A stretch of 12,622 nt of DNA. It comes from Anaerolineales bacterium UBA2029 (lineage in GTDB: Bacteria > Chloroflexota > Anaerolineae > Aggregatilineales > Aggregatilineaceae). Under the pieces are notes generated by a model, which was given only the letters and a program-made list of their open reading frames with translations, had not been told where the DNA came from and did no database searches. Where the stretch lies: positions 1 through 12,622 of the forward strand of contig DDBP01000211.1 of assembly GCA_002332795.1 (NCBI GenBank), written 5' to 3'. Made by a program: the position numbers and the translations under genes. Positions 1-5,669 of the stretch are shown here, one piece after another (the first letter of the stretch is position 1; each line of letters starts with the position of its first letter).

Positions 1-99
1 GTCAGCGGCGTCGCCGACGGCGCGCGTGCCCGGCGGAACAGCCCGGTCGAGCCGTTCCTGCAAAGCCCACAGGTCGCGTTCTTCGTCGTGTTCTCTCAC
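1..99 (-). CDS. 5' fragment of a gene coupled to the ECF sigma factor (possible anti-sigma or DUF5667-type protein), cut by the window edge
   Basis: Only the first 33 codons lie in the window. Read on minus from a GTG at 99-97 they give MREHDEERDLWALQERLDRA and then a Pro/Gly/Ala-rich stretch, open to position 1. The GTG overlaps the TGA of the upstream sigma gene in a GTGA arrangement, the usual sign of translational coupling. Genes directly after ECF sigma genes are often anti-sigma factors, and in Chloroflexota and Actinobacteria also DUF5667-type proteins. The visible acidic, amphipathic N-terminus is compatible with that but has no diagnostic motif, such as the HxxxCxxC of zinc-binding anti-sigma domains. 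The existence of the gene rests on the overlap and the open frame; the function is inferred from position only. Confidence 0.6.
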   Translation of the reverse strand, partial: MREHDEERDLWALQERLDRAVPPGTRAVGDAAD

Positions 100-671
100 G
101 ACCGCCCTCGCAGATAGTGGCGATCTTGCTTGCTGGTGCCCAGCAGTTCGGCCAGCTTCTTCAGGGCGCGATGCTGGGCGACGGCTACCGCCCGCTCACT
201 CTTGCCCAGGATACGGGCGACTTCCTCATGACTCTTGCGTTCCACGAAGCGCAGCACCAGGATGGTCTGCTGTTCGTCGGTGAGCTGCTGCAGGGCAGCG
301 CGCAGCGTAGCGAACTCCTCTTGCTGGGCCAGGTCGAGTTCCAGCGCCGGCGCGACATCAGCGGCAGAGCCTTCGTCGAGCGCATCGGCGGCGGAGCGCG
401 CCTGCTGGCGGAAGTAGTCGGCCACGCGGGCCGCCGCGATGCGGTAGAGCCAGGCTTCGAAGGGTGCGCCGGTATCGCGGTAGCCGGGCAATCCTTCCAC
501 CATACGCAGGAAGACTTCCGCGGTCAGGTCTTCGACGGCGGCATCGTCCGGCACGCGGTAGGCGATGTAGCGCGCGATTGCGTCCACATGGCGACGATAG
601 AGAGCGGCCATGGCCTCACCATCTCCGCGCTGCGCGCGCGCAATGAGCTGTTGCTCCGACGTACCACTCAT
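96..671 (-). CDS. ECF-type RNA polymerase sigma-70 family factor
   Basis: This 191-residue protein has the two-domain layout and length of ECF sigma factors. Region 2 spans about residues 20-92: GDGEAMAALYRRHVDAIARY is the first helix, VEDLTAEVFLRM (46-57) is core-binding region 2.2/2.3, and FEAWLYRIAAARVADYFRQQ (71-90) is the -10-recognising region 2.4. An acidic Ala-rich linker (about 92-120) leads to region 4 (about 124-175), with LTDEQQTILVLRFVERKSHEEVA and a helix-turn-helix at GKSERAVAVAQHRALKKL. The protein would direct RNA polymerase to a small regulon. Its stop overlaps the GTG of the next gene by four bases. The ATG at 671 has no clear Shine-Dalgarno sequence, but starting later, for example at Met21, would cut into region 2, so this start is kept. 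Family assignment is firm; the signal and targets cannot be read from here. Confidence 0.93.
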   Translation of the reverse strand: MSGTSEQQLIARAQRGDGEAMAALYRRHVDAIARYIAYRVPDDAAVEDLTAEVFLRMVEGLPGYRDTGAPFEAWLYRIAAARVADYFRQQARSAADALDEGSAADVAPALELDLAQQEEFATLRAALQQLTDEQQTILVLRFVERKSHEEVARILGKSERAVAVAQHRALKKLAELLGTSKQDRHYLRGRS

Positions 672-712
672 ACCAGGTCTGGGCGCTGTCTGCTAGAGAA
701 TACCCGACCCTT

Positions 713-741
713 ACTATAACCCATGTGGTACGCCCGCAACA
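713..741 (-). promoter_or_regulatory. Possible promoter of the sigma factor gene
   Basis: On minus, TATAGT (718-713) matches the -10 consensus at 5 of 6 bases and lies about 36 bases, counted from the expected transcription start, ahead of the ATG at 671. With a 17-base spacer the -35 would be TGTTGC (741-736), a poor match, so only the -10 is convincing. Confidence 0.3.
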
Positions 742-812
742 CCGCCCGCTGGTACCTGTCTGCACACCCCATGCTACGTCCATGAAGGCGTCCTCTGGAG
801 GACGAAATAGGC

Positions 813-851
813 GGGGGGCTGGAAACGCTGCATACAGATGGCCAGCCCCCC
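813..851 (-). terminator. GC-rich hairpin just after the TSP3 gene, possible terminator
   Basis: GGGGGGCTGG (813-822) and CCAGCCCCCC (842-851) form a perfect 10-bp stem with a 19-base loop, about 40 bases past the stop of the upstream minus-strand gene. On minus the stem is followed by GCCTATTTCGTCC, which has only three consecutive Ts, so intrinsic termination would be weak. A second segment, GCCCCCCGCC (873-882), can also pair perfectly with GGCGGGGGGC (810-819), so two structures compete for the same strand. Confidence 0.45.
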
Positions 852-891
852 TGGCATTGAGTTGGTTATCCGGCCCCCCGCCTGCCCACGA

Positions 892-2313
892 CTACGGTTT
901 GCCCTTGCCCTTGTCCTTGTCTTTGGTCTGACCGGGTGCCTGATCGCTCTTGCCCGGCGAGCCGTCGCCGCTGTGCCCCGGAGCCATCTCGCTCTTGCCA
1001 GGGCCACTGTCGGGCGCGGTGGCGGGTTCAACCTCTTCGCCCGCTTCGGTTTCCTCGCGATGGCGCTCGCGAGCGCGCACCGAGATCGCCTGCCCCGGCG
1101 CAAGCTCGCTGGGGTGCACATCGAACTGCTTCTTGATCTCGCCCCAGCCCAGACCGCTGGCGAAGAGATCGAGCAGTTCCTGGGCGGTCACCGTGCCATC
1201 GTGCTCGGCCAGCAACAGCGCCCGCGCGATCTCGCCGAAGCCGTAGCCGTCGCAGTGCCAGCCCATGATCGTGTCGTAATCCACCTCGAAGGAAGCCGCC
1301 AGCGCCTCGGCGACCGGGTGATTGGGACGATCGCAGACAGTCTCGCCTTCGTCCTCATCGGTGTCGCAGGCATCGCCGATCCCGTCTTCATCGGCGTCGG
1401 CCTGATCAGGATTGGCGACCAGCGGGCAGTTGTCCTCGCTGTCCAGCACGCCGTCTCCGTCGTCATCGGTCTCGCAGGCATCGCCGATCCCGTCTTCGTC
1501 GGCGTCGGCCTGGTCAGGATTGGCGACCAGCGGGCAGTTGTCCTCGCCGTCCAGCACGCCGTCTCCGTCAGTATCCTCGCCCAGGTCGCAGGCATCGCCC
1601 ACACCGTCTTCATCGGCGTCGGCCTGATCGGGATTGGCGACCAGCGGGCAATTGTCCTCGGCATCGAGCACGCCATCCTGGTCATCGTCGCCATCGCAGA
1701 CGTCCCCCAGACCGTCTGCGTCGGTATCGGTCTGCTCCGGGTTGTAGAGCGCCGGGCAGTTATCCAGGTCGTCCGCGACGCCGTCCTCATCGCTATCCGG
1801 CTCGCAGGCATCGCCCACGCCGTCACCGTCAGCATCGGCCTGATCGGGGTTGGCGATCAGCGGGCAGTTGTCTTCGGCATCGAGCACGCCGTCTTCGTCG
1901 TCGTCACCATCGCAGGCGTCGCCGAAGCCGTCAAGGTCTGTGTCCACCTGATCGGGATTGTAGACAGCGGGGCAGTTGTCCAGTTCGTCGGGCACGCCGT
2001 CGTTGTCGGAGTCCTCGCCGGTGACCACTGTCAGCGAGATGACCTGAATGGTGTCACCGTCGGGCAGCAGCCAGCCAGTGACGATCACATAGTCACCCAC
2101 CTGCAGCGTGGCTGGCCTGAATGCACCAGCGGGCGCAATGGTGTAGCCGTCAATGATGATGGCATCCGGCGTGATGCTTTCGACGAACCCTTCGATTTCG
2201 ATGGGCACGTCGGCGGTGTCTTCGCCGCCATCCTGGGCCTGCGCGGGTACCAGCCATGCCAGTGCCAGGATCAGAGCGATGGTGACAATCCCAAGGCGCA
2301 AACACGTTTTCAT
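892..2313 (-). CDS. Secreted DUF5666-like / thrombospondin type 3 repeat protein with an unnamed C-terminal module
   Basis: A 473-residue exported protein. The ATG at 2313 is chosen because AAGGAG lies 7 bases upstream; a TTG 18 bases earlier lacks this. Residues 1-26 form a signal peptide ending VPAQA. Residues about 37-97 (IEGFVESITPDAIIIDGYTI, then QVGDYVIVTG) resemble DUF5666, a small beta domain of exported proteins. Residues 101-318 hold six TSP3 repeats with Asp-rich DxDxDG calcium loops and paired Cys (DNCP, GDAC), expected to bind calcium and form a disulfide ladder. Residues 332-407 are a distinct helical-looking module containing GWHCDGYGFGEIARALLLAE and a partial echo, ASGLGWGEIKKQF. 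The tail (about 436-473) repeats PGK/PGH/PGQ and ends in Lys. There is no sortase motif or clear transmembrane anchor. The cellular role is unknown; surface or extracellular calcium binding is inferred from the repeats. Confidence 0.88.
   Translation of the reverse strand: MKTCLRLGIVTIALILALAWLVPAQAQDGGEDTADVPIEIEGFVESITPDAIIIDGYTIAPAGAFRPATLQVGDYVIVTGWLLPDGDTIQVISLTVVTGEDSDNDGVPDELDNCPAVYNPDQVDTDLDGFGDACDGDDDEDGVLDAEDNCPLIANPDQADADGDGVGDACEPDSDEDGVADDLDNCPALYNPEQTDTDADGLGDVCDGDDDQDGVLDAEDNCPLVANPDQADADEDGVGDACDLGEDTDGDGVLDGEDNCPLVANPDQADADEDGIGDACETDDDGDGVLDSEDNCPLVANPDQADADEDGIGDACDTDEDEGETVCDRPNHPVAEALAASFEVDYDTIMGWHCDGYGFGEIARALLLAEHDGTVTAQELLDLFASGLGWGEIKKQFDVHPSELAPGQAISVRARERHREETEAGEEVEPATAPDSGPGKSEMAPGHSGDGSPGKSDQAPGQTKDKDKGKGKP
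1093..1320 (-). other. Unnamed C-terminal module of the TSP3 protein (residues 332-407)
   Basis: The segment runs from HPVAEALAASFEVDYDTIMG through WHCDGYGFGEIARALLLAE to GLGWGEIKKQFDVHPSELAP. It is neither acidic nor repetitive like the neighbouring TSP3 region, and it contains two related half-motifs, GYGFGEI (356-362) and GLGWGEI (387-393), suggesting an internal duplication of about 31 residues. I recall similar C-termini in other Chloroflexota exported proteins but cannot name a domain family. Its function is not known to me. Confidence 0.55.
1360..2013 (-). repeat. Six in-frame TSP3-coding tandem repeats, about 108 bp each
   Basis: Codons 101-318 consist of 36-residue units starting at residues 101, 137, 173, 209, 247 and 283. 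The fourth carries two extra residues (LG). The last three units are almost identical at DNA level over about 60 bases, for example around 1401-1460 and 1509-1568, which are exactly 108 bases apart. Units 1 and 3 share the variant CPAxYNP, while units 2, 4, 5 and 6 share CPLxANP, pointing to duplication of a two-unit block followed by spread of one type. Confidence 0.9.
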
Positions 2314-2363
2314 GATCGAACTCCTTCTCAAGCCATCGTGTGGACGAAGGTCTGGCCGGCCTT

Positions 2364-2394
2364 TCTATACGCTATACCGCTCAACGGCCCGCAA
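2364..2394 (-). promoter_or_regulatory. Weak candidate promoter of the TSP3 gene
   Basis: On minus, TTGCGG (2394-2389) and TATAGA (2369-2364) are separated by 19 bases, within the 193-base gap upstream of the TSP3 gene. Both are partial consensus matches and the spacing is long. I see nothing else convincing in this gap. Confidence 0.22.
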
Positions 2395-2506
2395 CATCAC
2401 TGCGCAGGGGAGCCAGGCAGTACAAAGCGGCTATTGAAACAGGGCATACATTAAGTCGTCAGACAGGAAGAAGTGTAGGAGGGAACAGACATTGGCCAGA
2501 AGGCAA

Positions 2507-3046
2507 TCATGGAGCGGAGGACGTATCCTGATTGGCCTGTACTGTGCGCACCAACCCCGCGATCAGCGCTTCTTTCTGCGCCGCCGACAGGCGCGCTGCC
2601 GGGTGCGCCAGACGGTAAGTGCCCGGCGGCATTGAACCGTCGCGGATGACCGCCTCGATGCGTTCCGAAAGGGTCTTGGGCGGGAAGGGATCGTTCGGGT
2701 CTACATATTCGTCATCGGCGTGACGATCCCATTCGGAGAAGTTGAGTGCCTCGCGTCCCTCGGTCACGTCGTACCAGATCACCCACGACGACGGCGCGAT
2801 GCGGGCATACCACGGCCAGGCGGTCTCGTTGCTGTGACAGTCGAAGCAGGCCGTCTGTGCCAGCGCCCGCGTCTCCGGTGAGTCCCAGACTGGCTCGCGC
2901 AGCACCGGCGGGTTCTGGCGCGGGACGGGGAGGAATTGTATCGCGCCCAGGAAGAGCAGGCCGATGATAGCGTCGATGGTCAGCGTGCGCGCCCACCAGC
3001 GCCGCGAACGTCCCAAGACTGTGCGAGAGGGAGACAGTGTGCTCAC
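2507..3046 (-). CDS. Membrane-anchored haem-binding domain protein (CxxCH, Haem_bd family)
   Basis: A 179-residue protein. A basic N-terminus (RSRRWWARTL) precedes one transmembrane segment (about 21-40, LTIDAIIGLLFLGAIQFLPV), followed by an exported domain with a single c-type haem motif, CFDCH (67-71). Downstream are SNETAWPWYARIAPSSWVIW and a Met in DGSMPPGTYRLAHP (Met139), the likely distal haem ligand. This order (CxxCHSNET, WPWY, then MPPxxY near the C-terminus) is characteristic of the small Haem_bd family. These proteins are thought to act in electron transfer or redox sensing outside the membrane. Two GTG codons are adjacent at 3049 and 3046; GAGGAG is 2 bases before the first and 5 before the second, so the second is preferred. 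No cytochrome maturation gene is visible here. Family confidence is high; the partner is unknown. Confidence 0.85.
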   Translation of the reverse strand: MSTLSPSRTVLGRSRRWWARTLTIDAIIGLLFLGAIQFLPVPRQNPPVLREPVWDSPETRALAQTACFDCHSNETAWPWYARIAPSSWVIWYDVTEGREALNFSEWDRHADDEYVDPNDPFPPKTLSERIEAVIRDGSMPPGTYRLAHPAARLSAAQKEALIAGLVRTVQANQDTSSAP

Positions 3047-3096
3047 CACAACTCCTCAGGATGGCCGTCCAGGATCGATGCCTTGTTGTGACGTAG

Positions 3097-3102
3097 ATTA
3101 TA
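3097..3102 (-). promoter_or_regulatory. -10 element of the haem-binding protein gene
   Basis: A perfect TATAAT on minus lies about 50 bases ahead of the GTG start, giving a leader of about 43 bases. No good -35 lies at 16-18 bases: TTGAGC at 3121-3116 is too close, with a 13-base spacer. Activation or an alternative sigma factor is possible. Confidence 0.5.
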
Positions 3103-3141
3103 GGGGAAATGCCCTGCTCAAGACGCGGTGAGTCCCCAAAC

Positions 3142-3173
3142 AAGGCTAGAAACAAGCCTTTTAGTAGTATAAT
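3142..3173 (+). promoter_or_regulatory. Protease promoter with a palindrome over the -35 region
   Basis: A perfect TATAAT on plus (3168-3173) lies 45 bases ahead of the protease ATG. The -35 area has no TTGACA. Instead a palindrome with arms AAGGCT (3142-3147) and AGCCTT (3155-3160) around a 7-base centre covers it, the position expected for an activator or repressor site. The -10 is well supported; the operator is a suggestion. Confidence 0.45.
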
Positions 3174-3218
3174 TGACGCAAAGGGTCTTGAACGATTTCA
3201 GGGTAGGGAGAAAATCTC

Positions 3219-4031
3219 ATGAAAGCCAAAGCTGTTGTCCTGATTGTCACCGTGCTGCTGATCGCATTGGCTGCGCTGCCCGCCGGGGCCATCACCGGCG
3301 GCGTGCCGGATGGCGGGCAGCATCCGTATGTGGGGCTGGTCGTGTTCTACGACGCGGCTGGCAACCCGCTGTGGCGTTGCTCTGGCACGCTGCTGACTCC
3401 CACCATCTTCCTCACTGCCGGGCACTGCACCGCTCCAGACGGCCCTGCCGTACCTGTTTCCGCGCAGGTGTGGTTCGACGAGAACGTGACCACTGCCACG
3501 GGCTATCCCTTCAGCGGTGGGGTCACCGGCACGCCTTACACACATCCCCTCTACAACTTCGGCGCGTTGCCGGCGACCTATGACGTGGGTGTGGTGGTGC
3601 TCGGCTCCCCTGTGACCGACAAAGGCTATGGCGCACTGCCGCCGGTCGGCTTGCTGACCGACCTGGACACGCGGCGCGGGCAGAAAGACCTGACCTTCAT
3701 GGTCGTCGGCTATGGTTTGCAGGAAATCAAGCCGACCTTCATGGCCGAGCGCTCGCGGCTCAAGGCCACGTCTACCCTGGTCAACCTGCGCAGCGCCCTG
3801 ACAGACGGTTACAACCTGCACACGACCAACAATCCCGGCAAGGGCAACGGGCGCGGCGAGACATCGGGCGGGACGTGCTTCGGCGATTCCGGTGGGCCGG
3901 TGTTCTATCCCGCCGACTCCAACCAGGTGGTGGGCATCACCTCCTTTGGCCTGAACCAGAATTGCAAGGGCGCCGATTTCGCCTTCCGTACCGATCTGCC
4001 CGATCTGGCCGGCTGGATACTGGGGCATTAG
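3219..4031 (+). CDS. Secreted trypsin-fold (S1 family) serine protease
   Basis: A 270-residue protein with ATG at 3219 and AGGGAG 8 bases upstream. Residues 1-24 form a signal peptide ending LPAGA. The mature chain would begin ITGGVPDGG, the counterpart of the IVGG N-terminus of active S1 proteases. The triad is visible: His69 in LTAGHC, Asp122 in YDVGVVVL and Ser224 in CFGDSGGP, with the oxyanion loop and Asp223 ready to pair with the new N-terminus. Cys54-Cys70 and Cys220-Cys249 are likely disulfides. The residue six before the catalytic Ser, which is Asp in true trypsins, is Gly218, so cleavage after Lys/Arg is not expected and a chymotrypsin- or elastase-like pocket is more likely. A terminator hairpin follows. 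It stands alone between convergent and divergent genes. Family assignment is very firm; substrates are unknown. Confidence 0.94.
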   Translation: MKAKAVVLIVTVLLIALAALPAGAITGGVPDGGQHPYVGLVVFYDAAGNPLWRCSGTLLTPTIFLTAGHCTAPDGPAVPVSAQVWFDENVTTATGYPFSGGVTGTPYTHPLYNFGALPATYDVGVVVLGSPVTDKGYGALPPVGLLTDLDTRRGQKDLTFMVVGYGLQEIKPTFMAERSRLKATSTLVNLRSALTDGYNLHTTNNPGKGNGRGETSGGTCFGDSGGPVFYPADSNQVVGITSFGLNQNCKGADFAFRTDLPDLAGWILGH

Positions 4032-4055
4032 TCCCCTTCCTCGCTCCAACAGCAA

Positions 4056-4081
4056 CGGGCCGCTCGAACGTGAGCGGCCCG
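4056..4081 (+). terminator. Terminator hairpin between convergent protease and DUF2892 genes
   Basis: CGGGCCGCTC (4056-4065) and GAGCGGCCCG (4072-4081) form a perfect 10-bp stem with a 6-base loop, starting 25 bases after the protease stop. The downstream CTCCTTGCC tract is only moderately T-rich. Lying between two convergent genes, it may serve both strands. Confidence 0.6.
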
Positions 4082-4104
4082 CTCCTTGCCCCTGCTCCCA
4101 GAAT

Positions 4105-4329
4105 TCAGCGACGGTCGCGGATGGCGCGGCCCGACAGCGGCGCGCCCAGCAGTGGCCCGAACAGGCAGAAGTCGAACAGGCCCGCCGCCAGCGGCACCAG
4201 CCCGACGACGGCGATCACGATGCCCGCGGTATCCTTGACCACGACCAACCCCACAACGATCAGGGCGATCCCCGCCACGATGCGCAACAGACGCCCCGCT
4301 GCGCTCGACATGAAACGTGCGAAAGCCAT
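4105..4329 (-). CDS. DUF2892 (YgaP-type transmembrane domain) small membrane protein
   Basis: A 74-residue protein. The ATG at 4329 is chosen because AAAGGAG lies 8 bases upstream; an upstream in-frame start at 4362 has no such site and would add 11 unlikely residues. The layout is an amphipathic start (RFMSSAAGRLLRI), two hydrophobic helices (about 15-32 and 36-53) joined by a short KDTAG turn, and a FDFCLFGPLLG motif (52-62). That matches the conserved NFCPLYxLLG end of DUF2892 proteins. In other bacteria this domain occurs alone or fused to a rhodanese. The role of the stand-alone form is not established. It follows the GNAT-like gene by 110 bases on the same strand and may share its transcript. 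Confidence 0.82.
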   Translation of the reverse strand: MAFARFMSSAAGRLLRIVAGIALIVVGLVVVKDTAGIVIAVVGLVPLAAGLFDFCLFGPLLGAPLSGRAIRDRR

Positions 4330-4331
4330 TG

Positions 4332-4399
4332 GCCCGGCTCCTTTCGTCCGAATACGGCTCAAGCGAACTACCTACCCTGATCTACGGACGAAAACGGGC
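4332..4399 (-). promoter_or_regulatory. Predicted hairpin flanking the DUF2892 ribosome binding site
   Basis: On the minus-strand transcript TTTCGTCCG (4393-4385) can pair perfectly with CGGACGAAA (4350-4342), whose last three As are the start of the AAAGGAG ribosome binding site. Just outside, GCCCG (4399-4395) pairs with CGGGC (4336-4332), leaving only GGAGC unpaired opposite a single T. The structure would bury the ribosome binding site between two stems. Folding was judged by eye only. Confidence 0.4.
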
Positions 4400-4439
4400 A
4401 CCTGGATTGGCGCGGCGCGGAATCGGGGTTGCGCTTCGC

Positions 4440-5609
4440 TCAGCGCAAGGCACGCTGATACCAGCGATAGTGCTTGTAATCGTCCCCGCCATAGGCGCGC
4501 ACGATCCGATTCATCGGCTCGTTGGTCTCCAGCACCCAGCCGGCGTCGGCGTACGTCCAGCCCGTCTCCGCGCTGAGAGCGGGGGCCTGCTCGAAGAAGT
4601 GGGCGAACATGGCCGCCTCGACGCCAATGCCCCGGAAGTTCTCGCGCACGCCCATCAGCGCGATGCGTACCCGCGTGATCTTGGAGCGTATCTTCCAGTG
4701 CCAGAAGACCTGCGCCAGCGTGAGCAGGGTCGGCTTGCCGGGGCGCGGGTAGGCGGCCCGCAGCGGCTGATTCAGGTCGGGGAAGGCCAGCAGAAAGGCC
4801 GCCGGTTCCCCGCGCACCTCGGCGAAGAAGGCCAGCCGCGGCTCCAGGTATTGCCCCAGGTCGCGGACGAGCGCGTCGAGTTCCGCATCGGAGAGCGGGA
4901 CGAAGCCCCAGTTGTCGTCCCACGCCTGATTGTAGATGTCCTTGAACAGTGCCAGGTCGCGCCGCATCTGGCGCGGGTCGAGCGTGCGCACGGTGATACC
5001 GCGCCGCTCGTTGTTCTTGCGGGTCACGCGCAGCGTCTGTTCCAGCTTGGGCGAGGCCGTCCAGTCCTTGAGAGTGATACGGAAGCTGTAGGTGTCCATC
5101 ACCTTGACAAAGCCGGGCGTATTCTCGATCAGGCGTTGCACATAAGGATAGTTGTAGGGCATGAGGATCACCGGCGGATCGTCGAAGCCTTTGATCAGCA
5201 GGCCGCACTCGTCGTTGGTGGAAAAACTGGCCGGGCCGCGCAGGGCATCGTAGCCTTTGGCCGCGACGTACTCCGCCGCTGTCTCCAGCAGGGCCGAGGC
5301 GGCTTCCTGGTCGTCGTAGACCTCGAAACAGCCGAAGAAGCCAATATGCTCGTGCTGGAACTCGTTGTGCCGATGGTTGATGATCGCCGCGATCGTGCCG
5401 ACCGGCTCGTCGCCGCGCCAGGCGATGAAGTAATCGCCCTCCATGTGCTGCCACGATGGATTCTTGCGCCGGTCGAGCTTGTGCCGTTGCATTCCCACCA
5501 GCGGCGGCACCCAATAGGGATCGCCCCGGTACAGTTGCCAGGGGAAACGCAGAAACGTCTCGAAGTCGGCCTTGCTTTCGACCTTGCGCACGGTCAATGG
5601 TGCAGACAT
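4440..5609 (-). CDS. GNAT-like acetyltransferase-fold protein of unknown substrate (about 390 residues)
   Basis: A 389-residue protein. The ATG at 5609 has GAGGGGGGA upstream; the frame is open further but the extra residues look non-coding. It belongs to a widespread family recognisable by FPWQLYRGDPYWVPPL near the N-terminus, VGTIAAIINHRHNEF (70-84), IGFFGCFEVYDD (89-100), LRGPASFSTNDECGLLIKGF (123-142) and PYNYPYVQRLIE (151-162). A C-terminal GNAT half contains MGVRENFRGIGVEAAMF (319-335), where RGIGVEA is the pyrophosphate-binding loop for acetyl-CoA, and ends with ETNEPMNRIVRAYGGDDYKHYRWYQR. The duplicated GNAT architecture suggests acyl transfer, but no substrate is known to me. It sits downstream of the SDR/ferredoxin operon, separated from it by a terminator, and upstream of the DUF2892 gene. 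Confidence 0.85.
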   Translation of the reverse strand: MSAPLTVRKVESKADFETFLRFPWQLYRGDPYWVPPLVGMQRHKLDRRKNPSWQHMEGDYFIAWRGDEPVGTIAAIINHRHNEFQHEHIGFFGCFEVYDDQEAASALLETAAEYVAAKGYDALRGPASFSTNDECGLLIKGFDDPPVILMPYNYPYVQRLIENTPGFVKVMDTYSFRITLKDWTASPKLEQTLRVTRKNNERRGITVRTLDPRQMRRDLALFKDIYNQAWDDNWGFVPLSDAELDALVRDLGQYLEPRLAFFAEVRGEPAAFLLAFPDLNQPLRAAYPRPGKPTLLTLAQVFWHWKIRSKITRVRIALMGVRENFRGIGVEAAMFAHFFEQAPALSAETGWTYADAGWVLETNEPMNRIVRAYGGDDYKHYRWYQRALR

Positions 5610-5669
5610 GAGATCCCCCCTCAAGCAGATGAGCAGTGCTCGGTTTTCAGTGAGCAGCAGACAGCGACC

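Noticed and set aside
117..719. Open frame on plus across the sigma factor gene
   Set aside because: It is antisense to regions 2 and 4 of a clear sigma factor, with no supporting start signal.
1360..2013. Regular DNA repeats resembling a CRISPR or satellite array
   Set aside because: The unit is about 108 bp with no unique spacers, and it is in frame, coding for TSP3 repeats.
838..2454. Long 538-codon open frame on plus across the TSP3 gene
   Set aside because: It is antisense to the TSP3 repeats; the repeated Asp/Gly/Asn codons read as Val/Gly/Ile on the other strand. The minus-strand protein has a signal peptide, ribosome binding site and known repeats; this frame has none.
2509..2691. 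Short plus-strand open frame after AGGAGGGA near 2478
   Set aside because: The purine-rich run is 24 or more bases from the ATG and the frame is antisense to the haem-binding protein gene.
3198..4055. Open frame on minus across the serine protease
   Set aside because: It is antisense to a protein with an intact catalytic triad and signal peptide; there is no recognisable domain.
4429..4448. TTGCGC/GCGCAA hairpin spanning the GNAT-like stop codon as a terminator
   Set aside because: The stem is only 6 bp, includes the stop codon in its loop, and has no T-tract after it on minus.
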